A stretch of DNA of 64,000 nt from Peribacillus tepidiphilus (GCF_009466385.1 NZ_WIAQ01000015.1:62001-126000); one strand, 5' to 3'; positions 27,444-36,337 are shown, counted from the stretch's first letter. The notes: generated by a model not told the origin, from the letters alone. Numbers and translations are program-made.

Positions 27444-28722
27444 TGTAATTGTCGTAGGGGCGGGTCCCGCGGGTACATCCTGCGCTTATACATGTGCAAA
27501 AGCAGGATTAAAGGTGTTGCAAATCGAAAGGGGAGAATACCCAGGTAGTAAGAACGTGATGGGTGGGGTTCTCTATCGTAAGCAAATGGAAGAAATCATT
27601 CCAGAATTTTGGAAGGAAGCTCCGCTTGAGCGCCCTGTTATTGAACAGCGTATTTGGATGATGGACCAGGAATCCGTTGTTACGTTTGGATATAAAGGAT
27701 TGGAATGGGGTCAGGAGCCCTACAACAACTTTACTGTTTTAAGGGCCAAATTTGACCAATGGTTCGCACAAAAGGGTGTAGAGGAAGGCGTACTATTAAT
27801 TAATGAAACGGTTGTAAAAGAGTGTATTGTTGATAATGGTAAAGTAGTTGGGGTACGTACAGACCGTCCGGATGGAGAGGTCTACGCTGATGTAGTCGTG
27901 TTGGCGGATGGAGTCAATTCTTTGCTGGGCAAGCAATTGGGCTTCCACAGGGAATTCAGGCCAGATGAAGTGGCTTTAACTGTCATGGAAGTTATTAATC
28001 TCCCAAAAGATAAGATTAATGACAGATTCAATTTAAGCGACAATCAAGGATGTACCATTGAAATATTTGGCGATGCCACAAAAGGGAATCTTGGTACGGC
28101 CTTTATTTATACGAATAAAGAAAGCATCAATATCGGAGTAGGAACAACTTTGTCCAGTATGATTAAGGCGAAATTAAAGCCTTATGAGCTATTAGACTAC
28201 TTGAAGAATCATCCGATGGTTAAGCCTCTTCTCGAAGGAGGAGAGTCGGCTGAATATCTAGCTCATTTAATACCTGAAGGCGGCTACTATTCTGTCCCGA
28301 AAGTTGTTGGAAACGGTGTTGTGGTAGTAGGAGATGCTGCCCAACTTGTCAATGCCATCCATCGTGAAGGATCGAACATGGCAATGGCGTCTGGCAAAAT
28401 GGCAGCAGAAACCATTATAGCAGCCAAAGAAAAAGGAGATTATAGCGAAGCTACTTTAAGTAAATATAAAGATGCCCTTTATAACAGCTTTATTATTAAA
28501 GACTTAATGAAGTATAAAGATGCTACGCATACGTTCGAAAACAATCCGCAATACTTTAAGGAGTATATTCCATTAATGAACCGCGCTGCAAGTAAGTTCT
28601 TTACGGTTGATGGCACACCAAAGAGAGAAAAACAAAAAGAGATTATAAAGTCTGTCACCTCAGAAAAAGGAACACTAGGCGTTTTGAAGGATGTTTATAA
28701 AGCTTGGAAGGCGGTGAAATAA
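27427..28722 (+). CDS. fixC: FAD-dependent ETF:quinone oxidoreductase-like protein, FixC
   Basis: 431 residues. The N-terminal dinucleotide fold is VVGAGPAGTSCAYTCAKAG, with a C-terminal GDAAQLVNAIHREGSNMAM FAD contact. The membrane-surface ETF-QO family passes electrons from the ETF to menaquinone, which pays for the uphill reduction of ferredoxin. Sits between fixB (17-base overlap) and fixX (one-base overlap). Confidence 0.92.
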   Translation: MPEKFDVIVVGAGPAGTSCAYTCAKAGLKVLQIERGEYPGSKNVMGGVLYRKQMEEIIPEFWKEAPLERPVIEQRIWMMDQESVVTFGYKGLEWGQEPYNNFTVLRAKFDQWFAQKGVEEGVLLINETVVKECIVDNGKVVGVRTDRPDGEVYADVVVLADGVNSLLGKQLGFHREFRPDEVALTVMEVINLPKDKINDRFNLSDNQGCTIEIFGDATKGNLGTAFIYTNKESINIGVGTTLSSMIKAKLKPYELLDYLKNHPMVKPLLEGGESAEYLAHLIPEGGYYSVPKVVGNGVVVVGDAAQLVNAIHREGSNMAMASGKMAAETIIAAKEKGDYSEATLSKYKDALYNSFIIKDLMKYKDATHTFENNPQYFKEYIPLMNRAASKFFTVDGTPKREKQKEIIKSVTSEKGTLGVLKDVYKAWKAVK

Positions 28723-29006
28723 TGTCAACGAAGACAATTGAAGAAAAACAGTATTTGATCCGTTTTAAGGCAGATAAAAAATCGCATTTAATTGTTAAAA
28801 GTCATGAAATTTGTCTGACTCAATGTCCAGATAAAATTTGCACAATATTTTGTCCAGCTGAGGTTTACAAATGGGAAGGAAAGAGAATGCAGGTAGGATA
28901 CGAAGGGTGTCACGAATGTGGAAGCTGCAGGATTGGGTGTCCGTATGAAAATATCCATTGGGAATATCCTGAAGGCGGGAAAGGTATTGTTTTTAGATTA
29001 GCATAA
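28722..29006 (+). CDS. fixX: Ferredoxin-like protein FixX
   Basis: 94 residues from ATG 28722, which overlaps the fixC stop by one base. Cysteines in CPDKICTIFCPAEVYKW and GCHECGSCRIGCPY give the FixX [4Fe-4S] pattern. It partners FixC in the electron path to quinone. The frame is open upstream, but AAGGCGGTG is spaced for ATG 28722. Last gene of the operon; a terminator follows at once. Confidence 0.92.
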   Translation: MSTKTIEEKQYLIRFKADKKSHLIVKSHEICLTQCPDKICTIFCPAEVYKWEGKRMQVGYEGCHECGSCRIGCPYENIHWEYPEGGKGIVFRLA

Positions 29007-29008
29007 GC

Positions 29009-29049
29009 AAAAAAATCCTCATTGCAGAGATGGCAGTGGGGATTTTTGA
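29009..29049 (+). terminator. Terminator of fixABCX
   Basis: AAAAATCCTCATTGC pairs, with one G:T, with GCAGTGGGGATTTTT around AGAGATG, starting a few bases after the fixX stop. Confidence 0.85.
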
Positions 29050-29322
29050 TTGAATACAATGATGTTGTTTTATGCAAGCATCAAGAACTGGGCGGGATAT
29101 TAAATAACGGAGGTATTATTCAAGTAATGTGGGATCAACGGAAATACAGGGTTGTTAGTCAAGAAATCAATTTGATGACTAAAAAATTGTAAGAAAAAGT
29201 ATCGAGGTTATAGAAGATTTTGTAATAGGTTTACATCGTATGTATGATATTTCACAATTATAGGGAAAAAAGAGAGACGTTTCATCTCAGAATAAATAAG
29301 TGGAGTTTTTTATCTGTATAGA
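29050..29322. other. Gap after fixX with a possible gene remnant
   Basis: A 48-codon plus-strand frame from TTG at about 29047 to the stop at about 29190 reads like protein (GGILNNGGIIQVMWDQRKYR) but its only start candidate lies inside the terminator. A second candidate start, ATG near 29128, has GGAGGT 11 bases upstream and would give only 22 residues. I do not recognise either product. Confidence 0.3.
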
Positions 29323-29673
29323 TTAACTGATTTTTTGAGAAAAGGAATTTATGAGGTTGTCACTTTTTGCACATGTTTCAATTGTTCGAGCGAATTCAAT
29401 GGCTTTTTGTATGCAGCGATGTGGGGGTGAAGCGTAGTAAGGATCGTTCCATTTAAATGAACCCTCTGAGTTTGCAGGATAGACTATGACTCGCCATACA
29501 TAAAAATCTGAATCTGGATTTTCTGGTTCGCCTTGAAGGGCAACAAGCCAATGTGTCAATAACATCCTCGAATCATTTTCTTCGCCAGCTGTTTGGTACG
29601 TATTTTGGTCGTTTACTCCCATAGGTATCATGGATTTTTGATAATATTCTCTGTAGCTTGGGGAAAGTTTCAT
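29323..29673 (-). CDS. Conserved hypothetical protein
   Basis: 116 residues from ATG 29673, which has AAAGGAGTG six bases upstream; the frame's earlier start at 29694 lies before that site. No membrane segment or signal peptide. The middle is rich in aromatic residues and Pro (HWLVALQGEPENPDSDFYVW, then PYYASPPHRC). I do not recognise the family. It stands alone, downstream of and convergent with fixX. Confidence 0.6.
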   Translation of the reverse strand: MKLSPSYREYYQKSMIPMGVNDQNTYQTAGEENDSRMLLTHWLVALQGEPENPDSDFYVWRVIVYPANSEGSFKWNDPYYASPPHRCIQKAIEFARTIETCAKSDNLINSFSQKIS

Positions 29674-29780
29674 GATGTGCACTCCTTTCCACATTTAATA
29701 TGCAAATCCTCCTAATTTTATTATATGTGATTTTTGTAGAAAGAAGTATATAGAATTGTTAAAATTTTTAGAATTTATAT

Positions 29781-29812
29781 TAAAGCACTTCATACAAGGA
29801 GGAAGTGCTTTA
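29781..29812 (-). terminator. Hairpin at the end of the MFS transporter gene
   Basis: AAAGCACTTC and GAAGTGCTTT form a 10-bp stem around the stop codon of the transporter, followed on the minus strand by an A/T-rich but T-poor tail. A weak terminator. Confidence 0.5.
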
Positions 29813-31027
29813 ATACCAATTTCTAATTACCTTATCAGATGGCAGCATAAGACTTAATAAACCAAGTAGAGGTAAGTAGCCCACCGCTTGGATCGTTTGA
29901 ACTAACCCAATGGTATCTGCCAGGGCTCCAAGGAGCACTGAACCGATCGCTCCCATGCCAAACGCTAAACCGACTGTTAAGCCAGACATTGTTCCAACCT
30001 TGCCTGGTATTAGCTCCTGAGCGTAAACAACGGTTACTGAAAAGCTGGACATTAAAATGAAGCCAATGAAAAAAAGAAGGATCAAAGTCAGTTGCTCTTG
30101 CACATAAGGTAAAAGAATGGTCAATGGAGCTGAAGCAAGCAAGGAAATCGTAATAATGTTTTTCCTGCCAAATCGATCAGCTAGCGGGCCACCGAGCAAA
30201 GTGCCTAAAGCTCCTGCAGCTAAAAAGGCAAATAAGTATATTTGAGCTTTTTCAATGCTAAAAGAAAAGGATTCAATCAAGAAAAAAGCAAAGTAATTGG
30301 TTATACAGGATATATACCAAGATCTTGCAAAAATTAGGAAAAGAATAATAGCAAGTGCTTTTTTAATGGTCGGTGTAATTTTGAATGGTTTTTGGTCATT
30401 GCTTTTTCTCTTAGTATGGTTCATTGTAACCTGATGAGAATACCATCTTGCAATGTAAACGAGTAGCAATACAGCAATAAAAGCAACTGGCGCAAACCAT
30501 AAAGCTCCGATTTGCCCTAAAGGTACCAATATAATTGCAGTAATTAATGGTGCTAATGCTTGACCTGTATTCCCTCCTACCTGATAGATGGACTGGGCAA
30601 GTCCTCTTCTCGTTCCGGCAGCCATAAAGGCAACCCGTGATCCTTCAGGGTGAAAAATAGCAGAACCGATACCGATCAAAATGACCGAGAAGATGACAGT
30701 CAGATAGTTTGGTGCTAGAGCTAAAAGTACGATTCCAATTAATGTACTAGTTAACCCAAGTGGAAGTGCATAGGGCATTGGCTTTTTATCGGTATACCAG
30801 CCAACAGCCGGCTGCATGACAGAAGAAATCATACTCAATGCAAACCCAATAAAACCTAATTGGGTGTAGGATAAAGCCATTGAACGTTCTATGATTGGAA
30901 ACATGGCAGGTACAACTGCTTGCAGCGAATCATTTAATAGGTGACAAAAGCCAATGATAAATAAAAAACGATAGGCTGTAACAGATTGAGGTGAATGATT
31001 TTTTAATTGAAGTGCAGTGCTTTTCAT
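29810..31027 (-). CDS. MFS transporter, fosmidomycin-resistance (Fsr) type
   Basis: 405 residues with 12 predicted membrane segments. The N-terminal half (FCHLLNDSLQAVVPAMFPII and IGSAIFHPEGSRVAF) carries the features of the Fsr/FosR subfamily, where HPEGSR is characteristic; the second cytoplasmic loop GGPLADRFGRKN is the general MFS motif. Likely a proton-driven drug exporter in the cytoplasmic membrane; the natural substrate is unknown. Follows kinD in the same direction, 24 bases away, so the two may be cotranscribed. Confidence 0.85.
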   Translation of the reverse strand: MKSTALQLKNHSPQSVTAYRFLFIIGFCHLLNDSLQAVVPAMFPIIERSMALSYTQLGFIGFALSMISSVMQPAVGWYTDKKPMPYALPLGLTSTLIGIVLLALAPNYLTVIFSVILIGIGSAIFHPEGSRVAFMAAGTRRGLAQSIYQVGGNTGQALAPLITAIILVPLGQIGALWFAPVAFIAVLLLVYIARWYSHQVTMNHTKRKSNDQKPFKITPTIKKALAIILFLIFARSWYISCITNYFAFFLIESFSFSIEKAQIYLFAFLAAGALGTLLGGPLADRFGRKNIITISLLASAPLTILLPYVQEQLTLILLFFIGFILMSSFSVTVVYAQELIPGKVGTMSGLTVGLAFGMGAIGSVLLGALADTIGLVQTIQAVGYLPLLGLLSLMLPSDKVIRNWY

Positions 31028-31051
31028 TATGCTAGCTCCTATTCCAAATGA

Positions 31052-32533
31052 TCATTTTACTAGTGGTAATACGATTTTCACAGTTGTCCCGATCCCTGGT
31101 TCACTCATCACATGAATGTGCCCATTGAATTGCCGGATGATTCTTTGACAAATATACAGACCTAGACCTGTACCGTTTTCTTTGCTTGTAAAAAAGGGCT
31201 GAAATATTTTTTGCAGGGTATCTTTTGTCATGCCAATTCCATGGTCGCTGATTTGAATGATGGCTTGATCATCATTTTGAAATACACAAATCTCTACGAG
31301 ATCCCCAACCTTTGATGCTTCAAAGGCATTTTTTACAATATTTAGAATAACTTGCTTCAATTGATCCTTCACACAATAAACATAGGTTAATTCCTTACAG
31401 TCAACTTGCTTTACATTTATGGTGTAAGAGGATGCTTCTGCAAGAATAATAGGTTTTAGTTCATGTATTACTTTGCAAATATCGACTTTATTGAGCTCCT
31501 GAATGGTCGGTCTGCCAAGGATTAGAAATTCATTTACAATGTTATTAATCCTTGTTATTTCATTTTGAATGACGGAAAAATATTTCTGATCCTGTTTATC
31601 TGTATATTTTTCGCTTAAGAGCTGAACTAACCCTTTGATCCCTGTTAGTGGATTTTTTATTTCATGGGCAGTTGTTGCAGCTAAGGTTCCAACCGCTTCT
31701 AGCTTTTGCTTCTCATATTGTTCTTTTTGTTTTTTGGTTTCTTTTTTCAATAAAAAATACTTCACAGAAAGAAAGATAATATGAAAAATTACGAGAGTAA
31801 GAAAAACGGTACTAATGAAATTTCGTTTATCTATACCCTGGTGATTTTTTGCATTTACCAAGTGAATCGTCCATGAAGCATTGTTTAGAGGGATAAATAA
31901 ATGAGTGTTTTTGTTCTGTTTTTTTAAGATAGCTAGTTTTCTAGTTGCTCGATCTGTAATCGAAATATTATATTCAGGTGTAATCTGGCTCATGATGTTT
32001 TCGATATAATCTAATCGAAGCCTGCCGACAATAAACCCTTGAATATCTCCTTTTTCATTAAAGACAGGAGATCCGATCGATAAGAAGGTTTGATTTTTTT
32101 CATTCCATTGCTTTTGATCAAGGACAATCGACCTTTTCGTTTGGTGAAGAAGATTCAATGTTGGTGCTTTAAGTAATCGATGTCCTTCCCATTTGGAAGC
32201 TGTAGAGGTAATAACGATCCCTTTTTTATCAACGTAAAACAGGTTTTCGTATCGATTCTCAGACTCTTTTGTTTTTTTAAGAAGTTTAGAGATATTATTT
32301 TGTGCGTACTGTTTATCTGCCACGACAATGGCAATGATATCTAGACGGTTCACTGTTTCAAGGATTAATGTATCAAGGTATTGCTGGTGAACGATGCCGT
32401 CCTGTTTCATTTGGTGAAGCAATTCCTTTTGGGATGCTATTTCAGAAAAATATGTATAGCTGATACTCACTATTATGGAAGGTATTACGACAAGCAGAAT
32501 ATAGAGTAAAACATTTCGTTTTATTTTCGACAT
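31052..32533 (-). CDS. kinD: Membrane sensor histidine kinase, KinD-type sporulation kinase
   Basis: 493 residues. Membrane helix at about 8-28, an extracellular Cache/PDC sensor to about 240, a second helix at about 245-265, then a coiled coil, HisKA (AATTAHEIKNPLTGIKG), N-box VKNAFEASKVGD and G-boxes SDHGIGMTKDTLQ and GTGLGLYICQR. No receiver domain or adjacent regulator gene, as in phosphorelay kinases. In B. subtilis kinD (ykvD) is beside mhqR (ykvE) in this same divergent order, and mhqR is the next gene here. Symbol based on domain layout plus this order. Confidence 0.82.
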   Translation of the reverse strand: MSKIKRNVLLYILLVVIPSIIVSISYTYFSEIASQKELLHQMKQDGIVHQQYLDTLILETVNRLDIIAIVVADKQYAQNNISKLLKKTKESENRYENLFYVDKKGIVITSTASKWEGHRLLKAPTLNLLHQTKRSIVLDQKQWNEKNQTFLSIGSPVFNEKGDIQGFIVGRLRLDYIENIMSQITPEYNISITDRATRKLAILKKQNKNTHLFIPLNNASWTIHLVNAKNHQGIDKRNFISTVFLTLVIFHIIFLSVKYFLLKKETKKQKEQYEKQKLEAVGTLAATTAHEIKNPLTGIKGLVQLLSEKYTDKQDQKYFSVIQNEITRINNIVNEFLILGRPTIQELNKVDICKVIHELKPIILAEASSYTINVKQVDCKELTYVYCVKDQLKQVILNIVKNAFEASKVGDLVEICVFQNDDQAIIQISDHGIGMTKDTLQKIFQPFFTSKENGTGLGLYICQRIIRQFNGHIHVMSEPGIGTTVKIVLPLVK

Positions 32534-32640
32534 AGTACATCTCTTTCTCTAATAATAGTAAAAGTTAACAATTTTATTATAACAAAGCTTTTCGTTTGAT
32601 ACATGATAGGAAAAGCGAAATTCCCATGAAATGAATGTAT

Positions 32641-32669
32641 TTGACAATGAACGTCTATTTCTTTAAAAT
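32641..32669 (+). promoter_or_regulatory. Sigma-A promoter of mhqR
   Basis: TTGACA (32641-32646), 17 bases, TAAAAT (32664-32669): a near-consensus promoter. Transcription would begin inside the palindrome that follows. Confidence 0.75.
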
Positions 32670-32670
32670 A

Positions 32671-32687
32671 TTTTTGAATTCAAGATA
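32671..32687 (+). promoter_or_regulatory. Probable MhqR operator overlapping the mhqR transcription start
   Basis: TTTTTGAATTCAAGATA contains the perfect palindrome TTGAATTCAA. Its right half GAATTCAAGAT differs by one base from the half-site of the operator I recall for B. subtilis MhqR (ATCTCGAATTCGAGAT). Its place just after the -10 element suits repression of mhqR by its own product. Confidence 0.5.
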
Positions 32688-32725
32688 TTTGAGTTTTGTT
32701 GGTTACAAAACAAGGTGGTGCCATA

Positions 32726-33166
32726 ATGAGTTCTGATTCGATTCAGCAATCACTCAAACTATTCATTGTATTATCGAGGGCGCACAGATCCATAAATGAC
32801 TTAGTAAATCAATTTATTGCCCAACATGGGTTGAATCCTACTGAATTTGCAGTGTTGGAATTACTCTATCACAAGGGTGATCAGCCACTACAGCAAATCG
32901 GAGGAAAAATATTACTGGCAAGCGGAAGTATTACATATGTGGTGGACAAGCTTGAGAAGAAGGAGTTCCTTATTAGGGTTGCTTGCAAAAAGGATAGAAG
33001 AGTCACTTATGCCCGAATTACAGAAAAAGGAAAAAAATTTATTCGTGAAATTTTTCCCGAACATGAAAAAAGAATTGATGAAATTATGAACGTTTTAACT
33101 CCTGAAGAAAAAGCAACAGCTATTGAATTATTAAAAAAAATAGGTTTGAATGCCGTTCAATCTTAA
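32726..33166 (+). CDS. mhqR: MarR-family repressor, MhqR-like
   Basis: 146 residues, one residue longer than B. subtilis MhqR. Winged-helix MarR fold: NPTEFAVLELLYHKGDQPLQ, recognition helix LLASGSITYVVDKLEKK, and wing ACKKDRRVTYARITEKG. In B. subtilis MhqR controls quinone- and azo-compound detoxification genes. ATG 32726 is chosen because AAGGTGGTG precedes it at 5 bases; the frame's ATG at 32696 lacks such a site. Divergent from kinD; none of the classical target genes (mhqNOP, mhqED, azoR2) is in the window. Confidence 0.85.
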   Translation: MSSDSIQQSLKLFIVLSRAHRSINDLVNQFIAQHGLNPTEFAVLELLYHKGDQPLQQIGGKILLASGSITYVVDKLEKKEFLIRVACKKDRRVTYARITEKGKKFIREIFPEHEKRIDEIMNVLTPEEKATAIELLKKIGLNAVQS

Positions 33167-33167
33167 A

Positions 33168-33217
33168 TAAAGGCCGGTTCAAAGAATCTGGGTATGATTT
33201 TTGAACCGGCCTTTTTT
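33168..33217 (+). terminator. Terminator after mhqR
   Basis: AAAGGCCGGTTCAAA pairs with TTTGAACCGGCCTTT around a short loop, followed by TTTT. A very strong hairpin. Confidence 0.92.
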
Positions 33218-33315
33218 GTTGTTTTTTCATTATTGTTGTTGATTGATAGTAAAAAAGGAGATTTTCCAAATAAAATCGAAATATAATATGAATGATAAAG
33301 GAGAGTGATTTTTTC

Positions 33316-35010
33316 ATGAAGTTCCAAGATTATGTGTATGAAAGGCCCAAAATGGATGTTATAAAGGCAGAATTCAATAAGGCACTAGTAAAATTTAAAC
33401 AAGCGGATCATTTTGAACAACAGGATGAGGCAATGAAAGAAATCAATGCGATTCGCCGCAACGTGAACACGATGTTCACACTTTGCTACATCCGGCATTC
33501 AATTGATACGAATGATGAATTTTATAAAAAAGAGCAGGAATATATAGATGAAGTGCAACCCGAGGTCGATGAGTTAGTCACTCAATATTATCAAGAGTTG
33601 ATTAACTCAAAATTTAGGAAAGAGTTAGAAGATAAGTGGGGGAAACAGTTATTTGATTTGGCTGAATGTCAAATCAAATCGTTCAGTCCTGAAATTATTC
33701 CTCTCATGCAAAAAGAAAATAAGCTGACTACTGAATATTCCCAGCTCGTCGCTTCTGCCAAAATATCATTTGATGGGGAAGAGAAGACTCTTGCTCAAAT
33801 TGATCCGTATACGGAGTCCATTGATCGTGAAACAAGGAAGAACGCTGTAGAAGCAAAGTTTCAATTTTTCAAGGATCACGAGGAAAAGTTTGACCGGATT
33901 TTCGACGAGCTGGTAAAGGTCCGTCATGAAATGGCTTTAAAGCTTGGATACAAAAACTTTGTTGAATTAGGCTATAACCGGATGCAACGTACGGACTATA
34001 ATGCAGAGATGGTCTCTAATTTCAGAAAACAAGTAGAAGAATACATAGTTCCGATCGTTTCATTGTTAAAAGAACGTCAGCAAAAACGTATCGGTGTTGA
34101 GTCATTAAAATTTTACGATGAAGGATTCAAATTTAAGAACGGGAACGCAAAGCCTAAAGGCGGTCCAGAGTGGATCATTGAAAAAGGAAAGAAAATGTAT
34201 AAAGAACTATCGAAAGAAACGGATGAATTCTTCCATTTTATGATTGAACATAACTTAATGGACCTGGTTGCGAAAAAAGGGAAGGAAAGCGGAGGATACT
34301 GTACATTTATCGATCAGTATGAAGCCCCATTTATTTTTTCGAACTTCAATGGAACATCAGGAGACATTGATGTACTCACGCACGAAGCAGGGCATGCATT
34401 CCAGGTATATTGCAGCCGAAATTTTGAAATACCTGAATATATTTGGCCTACTTCTGAATCCGCCGAAATCCATTCGATGAGTATGGAATTTTTCACATGG
34501 CCGTGGATGGACCTGTTCTTTGAAGAGGATACGGATAAATATAAGTTTGCGCATCTTAGCGGTGCTTTAATCTTCCTGCCTTATGGTGTAGCTGTGGATG
34601 AATTCCAGCACATTATTTATGAAAATCCGGACATGTCACCTATGGAACGTAAACAAGCCTGGAAACAGCTTGAGGAAAAATATTTGCCGCACAGGGACTA
34701 CGATGGTTTGACATATCTTGAAGAAGGTGGATTCTGGCAAAGACAAGGGCATATTTATTCTACTCCTTTTTACTACATTGATTATACGCTAGCCCAAATT
34801 TGCGCTCTTCAATTCTGGAAGCGTTCCAGGAAAGACAAAGAAAAAGCATGGTCAGATTATGTGAACTTGTGTAAACAAGGTGGAAGTCAATCCTTCCTCG
34901 GACTTGTCAAAACAGCGAATTTGATTTCTCCGTTTGAGGACGGCTGTGTGCAGTCAGTTGTCGGTGAAATTGAAAAATGGCTGAATGATGTAGATGATGA
35001 AGCGCTTTAA
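33316..35010 (+). CDS. M3-family oligoendopeptidase (zinc metallopeptidase)
   Basis: 564 residues from ATG 33316 (AAAGGAGAG upstream; the ATG at 33292 lies before that site). The zinc motif HEXXH is present in LTHEAGHAFQVY near residue 360, with the third ligand Glu in WPTSESAEIHSMSMEFF some 25 residues later. Cytoplasmic M3 enzymes of this length degrade short peptides. A second signature, YIDYTLAQICALQFW, lies near residue 490. Monocistronic, followed by a modest hairpin. Confidence 0.9.
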   Translation: MKFQDYVYERPKMDVIKAEFNKALVKFKQADHFEQQDEAMKEINAIRRNVNTMFTLCYIRHSIDTNDEFYKKEQEYIDEVQPEVDELVTQYYQELINSKFRKELEDKWGKQLFDLAECQIKSFSPEIIPLMQKENKLTTEYSQLVASAKISFDGEEKTLAQIDPYTESIDRETRKNAVEAKFQFFKDHEEKFDRIFDELVKVRHEMALKLGYKNFVELGYNRMQRTDYNAEMVSNFRKQVEEYIVPIVSLLKERQQKRIGVESLKFYDEGFKFKNGNAKPKGGPEWIIEKGKKMYKELSKETDEFFHFMIEHNLMDLVAKKGKESGGYCTFIDQYEAPFIFSNFNGTSGDIDVLTHEAGHAFQVYCSRNFEIPEYIWPTSESAEIHSMSMEFFTWPWMDLFFEEDTDKYKFAHLSGALIFLPYGVAVDEFQHIIYENPDMSPMERKQAWKQLEEKYLPHRDYDGLTYLEEGGFWQRQGHIYSTPFYYIDYTLAQICALQFWKRSRKDKEKAWSDYVNLCKQGGSQSFLGLVKTANLISPFEDGCVQSVVGEIEKWLNDVDDEAL

Positions 35011-35063
35011 TTGAGTAATTGACTCGAAATAGAGCATGTCTCTGTTTTGAATCTTTTTTTAGC

Positions 35064-35088
35064 TGACCTGGTTAAGAAGGTCATTTTT
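35064..35088 (+). terminator. Terminator after the M3 peptidase gene
   Basis: TGACCT and AGGTCA form a short stem around GGTTAAGA, followed by TTTTTAT, about 50 bases past the stop. Confidence 0.6.
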
Positions 35089-35246
35089 ATTATGAGTTAA
35101 ATTATTTTGATCGAGTGAAAAAATGGTTCATTGTTTGGCAGCAATATTACCATATTATGTGACAATCTTTACAAAAAAAAATCCCTCTAGCACAAAGGGG
35201 TATTATTAAAAGACAAGAGTAAAGGCTTGTCTATTTATCTTACCTA

Positions 35247-35269
35247 CCTCATATACTTTTTATATGAGG
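35247..35269 (+). promoter_or_regulatory. Hairpin directly in front of the ykvI ribosome binding site
   Basis: CCTCATATA (35247-35255) and TATATGAGG (35261-35269) form a 9-bp stem whose last bases run into GGGGGAGAGG, the binding site for ykvI. A fold here would limit translation; what would open it is unknown. Confidence 0.4.
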
Positions 35270-35279
35270 GGGAGAGGAA

Positions 35280-36317
35280 ATGAGGTCAAGGTGGACAGAA
35301 GCCTTTCAAATAGCTGCAGTTTATGTTGGAACAGTGGTTGGAGCAGGGTTTGCAACTGGTAAGGAAATCGTAGAGTTCTTTTCAAAGTATGGGTTTCTTG
35401 GAGTAATCAGTATTTTGATAGCAGGCTTACTATTTATCAAGCTTGGAACGAAGCTAATGCTGCTTTCAGCCAACATTGGGGCAAGGTCGTATGAAGAACT
35501 GAATGCCTATTTATTCGGGAAAAAAGCAGCTGTATTTATCAATCTCCTTTTTTTTATTATGTTGTTAGGAGTAACTTCTGTGATGCTGTCTGGGGCAGGA
35601 GCGGTTTTTGAGGAACAGTTAGGAATTTCTAAATTAAAAGGAGTTTTACTGACTGTTGTCCTGTCGCTATTCATTCTTACTAAAGGCATTAAAGGCTTAT
35701 TTGCAGTCAATTCTTTTGTAGTACCTATTATGATTTTTTTTAGTGTCATAATGTGTATGTTATCGATTACTCATTCTCAGTTTTTTACTAGTTTTTTACA
35801 TATTCCTGAAAATATAAGCCATTGGAAATTTGTTTTAACGCCGTTTTCATATGCAGCCTTTAATCTTGCATTGGCCCAGGCTGTTCTTGTACCAGTAGCT
35901 TATAATGTAAAAAATGAAGGAGTTATCAGATATGGAGGGATTTTAGGGGGAACACTTTTGGCACTGATCTTGCTTTGTTCCCATGCTGCACTTGTTAATT
36001 TACCTAATTTTAGCGAATTTAATATTCCAACTGCGGAAATTATGAAAAAACTGGCTCCTCAATTTTATTGGATTTATGTATTCATCATTTACGGTGAAAT
36101 TTTTACATCTATTATAGGGAATGCATTTGGATTAGAAAAACAAGCAAGTACATATATTACGGTAAAGCCTCTGATTATATTTGTTTCTATTTTTATCATT
36201 GCCATTGTAATCAGTCGAATACAGTATGGCGTCCTATTATCGATTTTGTATCCTCTTTTTGGCTATATTAGTCTCTTGTTCTTATTTCTGCTTTATTGGA
36301 AAAGTAGGAATAGGTGA
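35280..36317 (+). CDS. ykvI: Multi-pass membrane protein, YkvI family
   Basis: 345 residues with about ten membrane segments, starting with WTEAFQIAAVYVGTVVGAGF, a sodium-symporter-like first helix broken by Gly (GTVVGAGFATGKEI). YkvI proteins are putative transporters of unknown substrate related to the amino-acid/LeuT-type fold. GGGGGAGAGG lies 4-5 bases before ATG. In B. subtilis ykvI follows clpE and precedes the queuosine genes; neither is present here. Ends at a bidirectional terminator. Confidence 0.85.
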   Translation: MRSRWTEAFQIAAVYVGTVVGAGFATGKEIVEFFSKYGFLGVISILIAGLLFIKLGTKLMLLSANIGARSYEELNAYLFGKKAAVFINLLFFIMLLGVTSVMLSGAGAVFEEQLGISKLKGVLLTVVLSLFILTKGIKGLFAVNSFVVPIMIFFSVIMCMLSITHSQFFTSFLHIPENISHWKFVLTPFSYAAFNLALAQAVLVPVAYNVKNEGVIRYGGILGGTLLALILLCSHAALVNLPNFSEFNIPTAEIMKKLAPQFYWIYVFIIYGEIFTSIIGNAFGLEKQASTYITVKPLIIFVSIFIIAIVISRIQYGVLLSILYPLFGYISLLFLFLLYWKSRNR

Positions 36318-36337
36318 CCACATATGATTAACATAGG

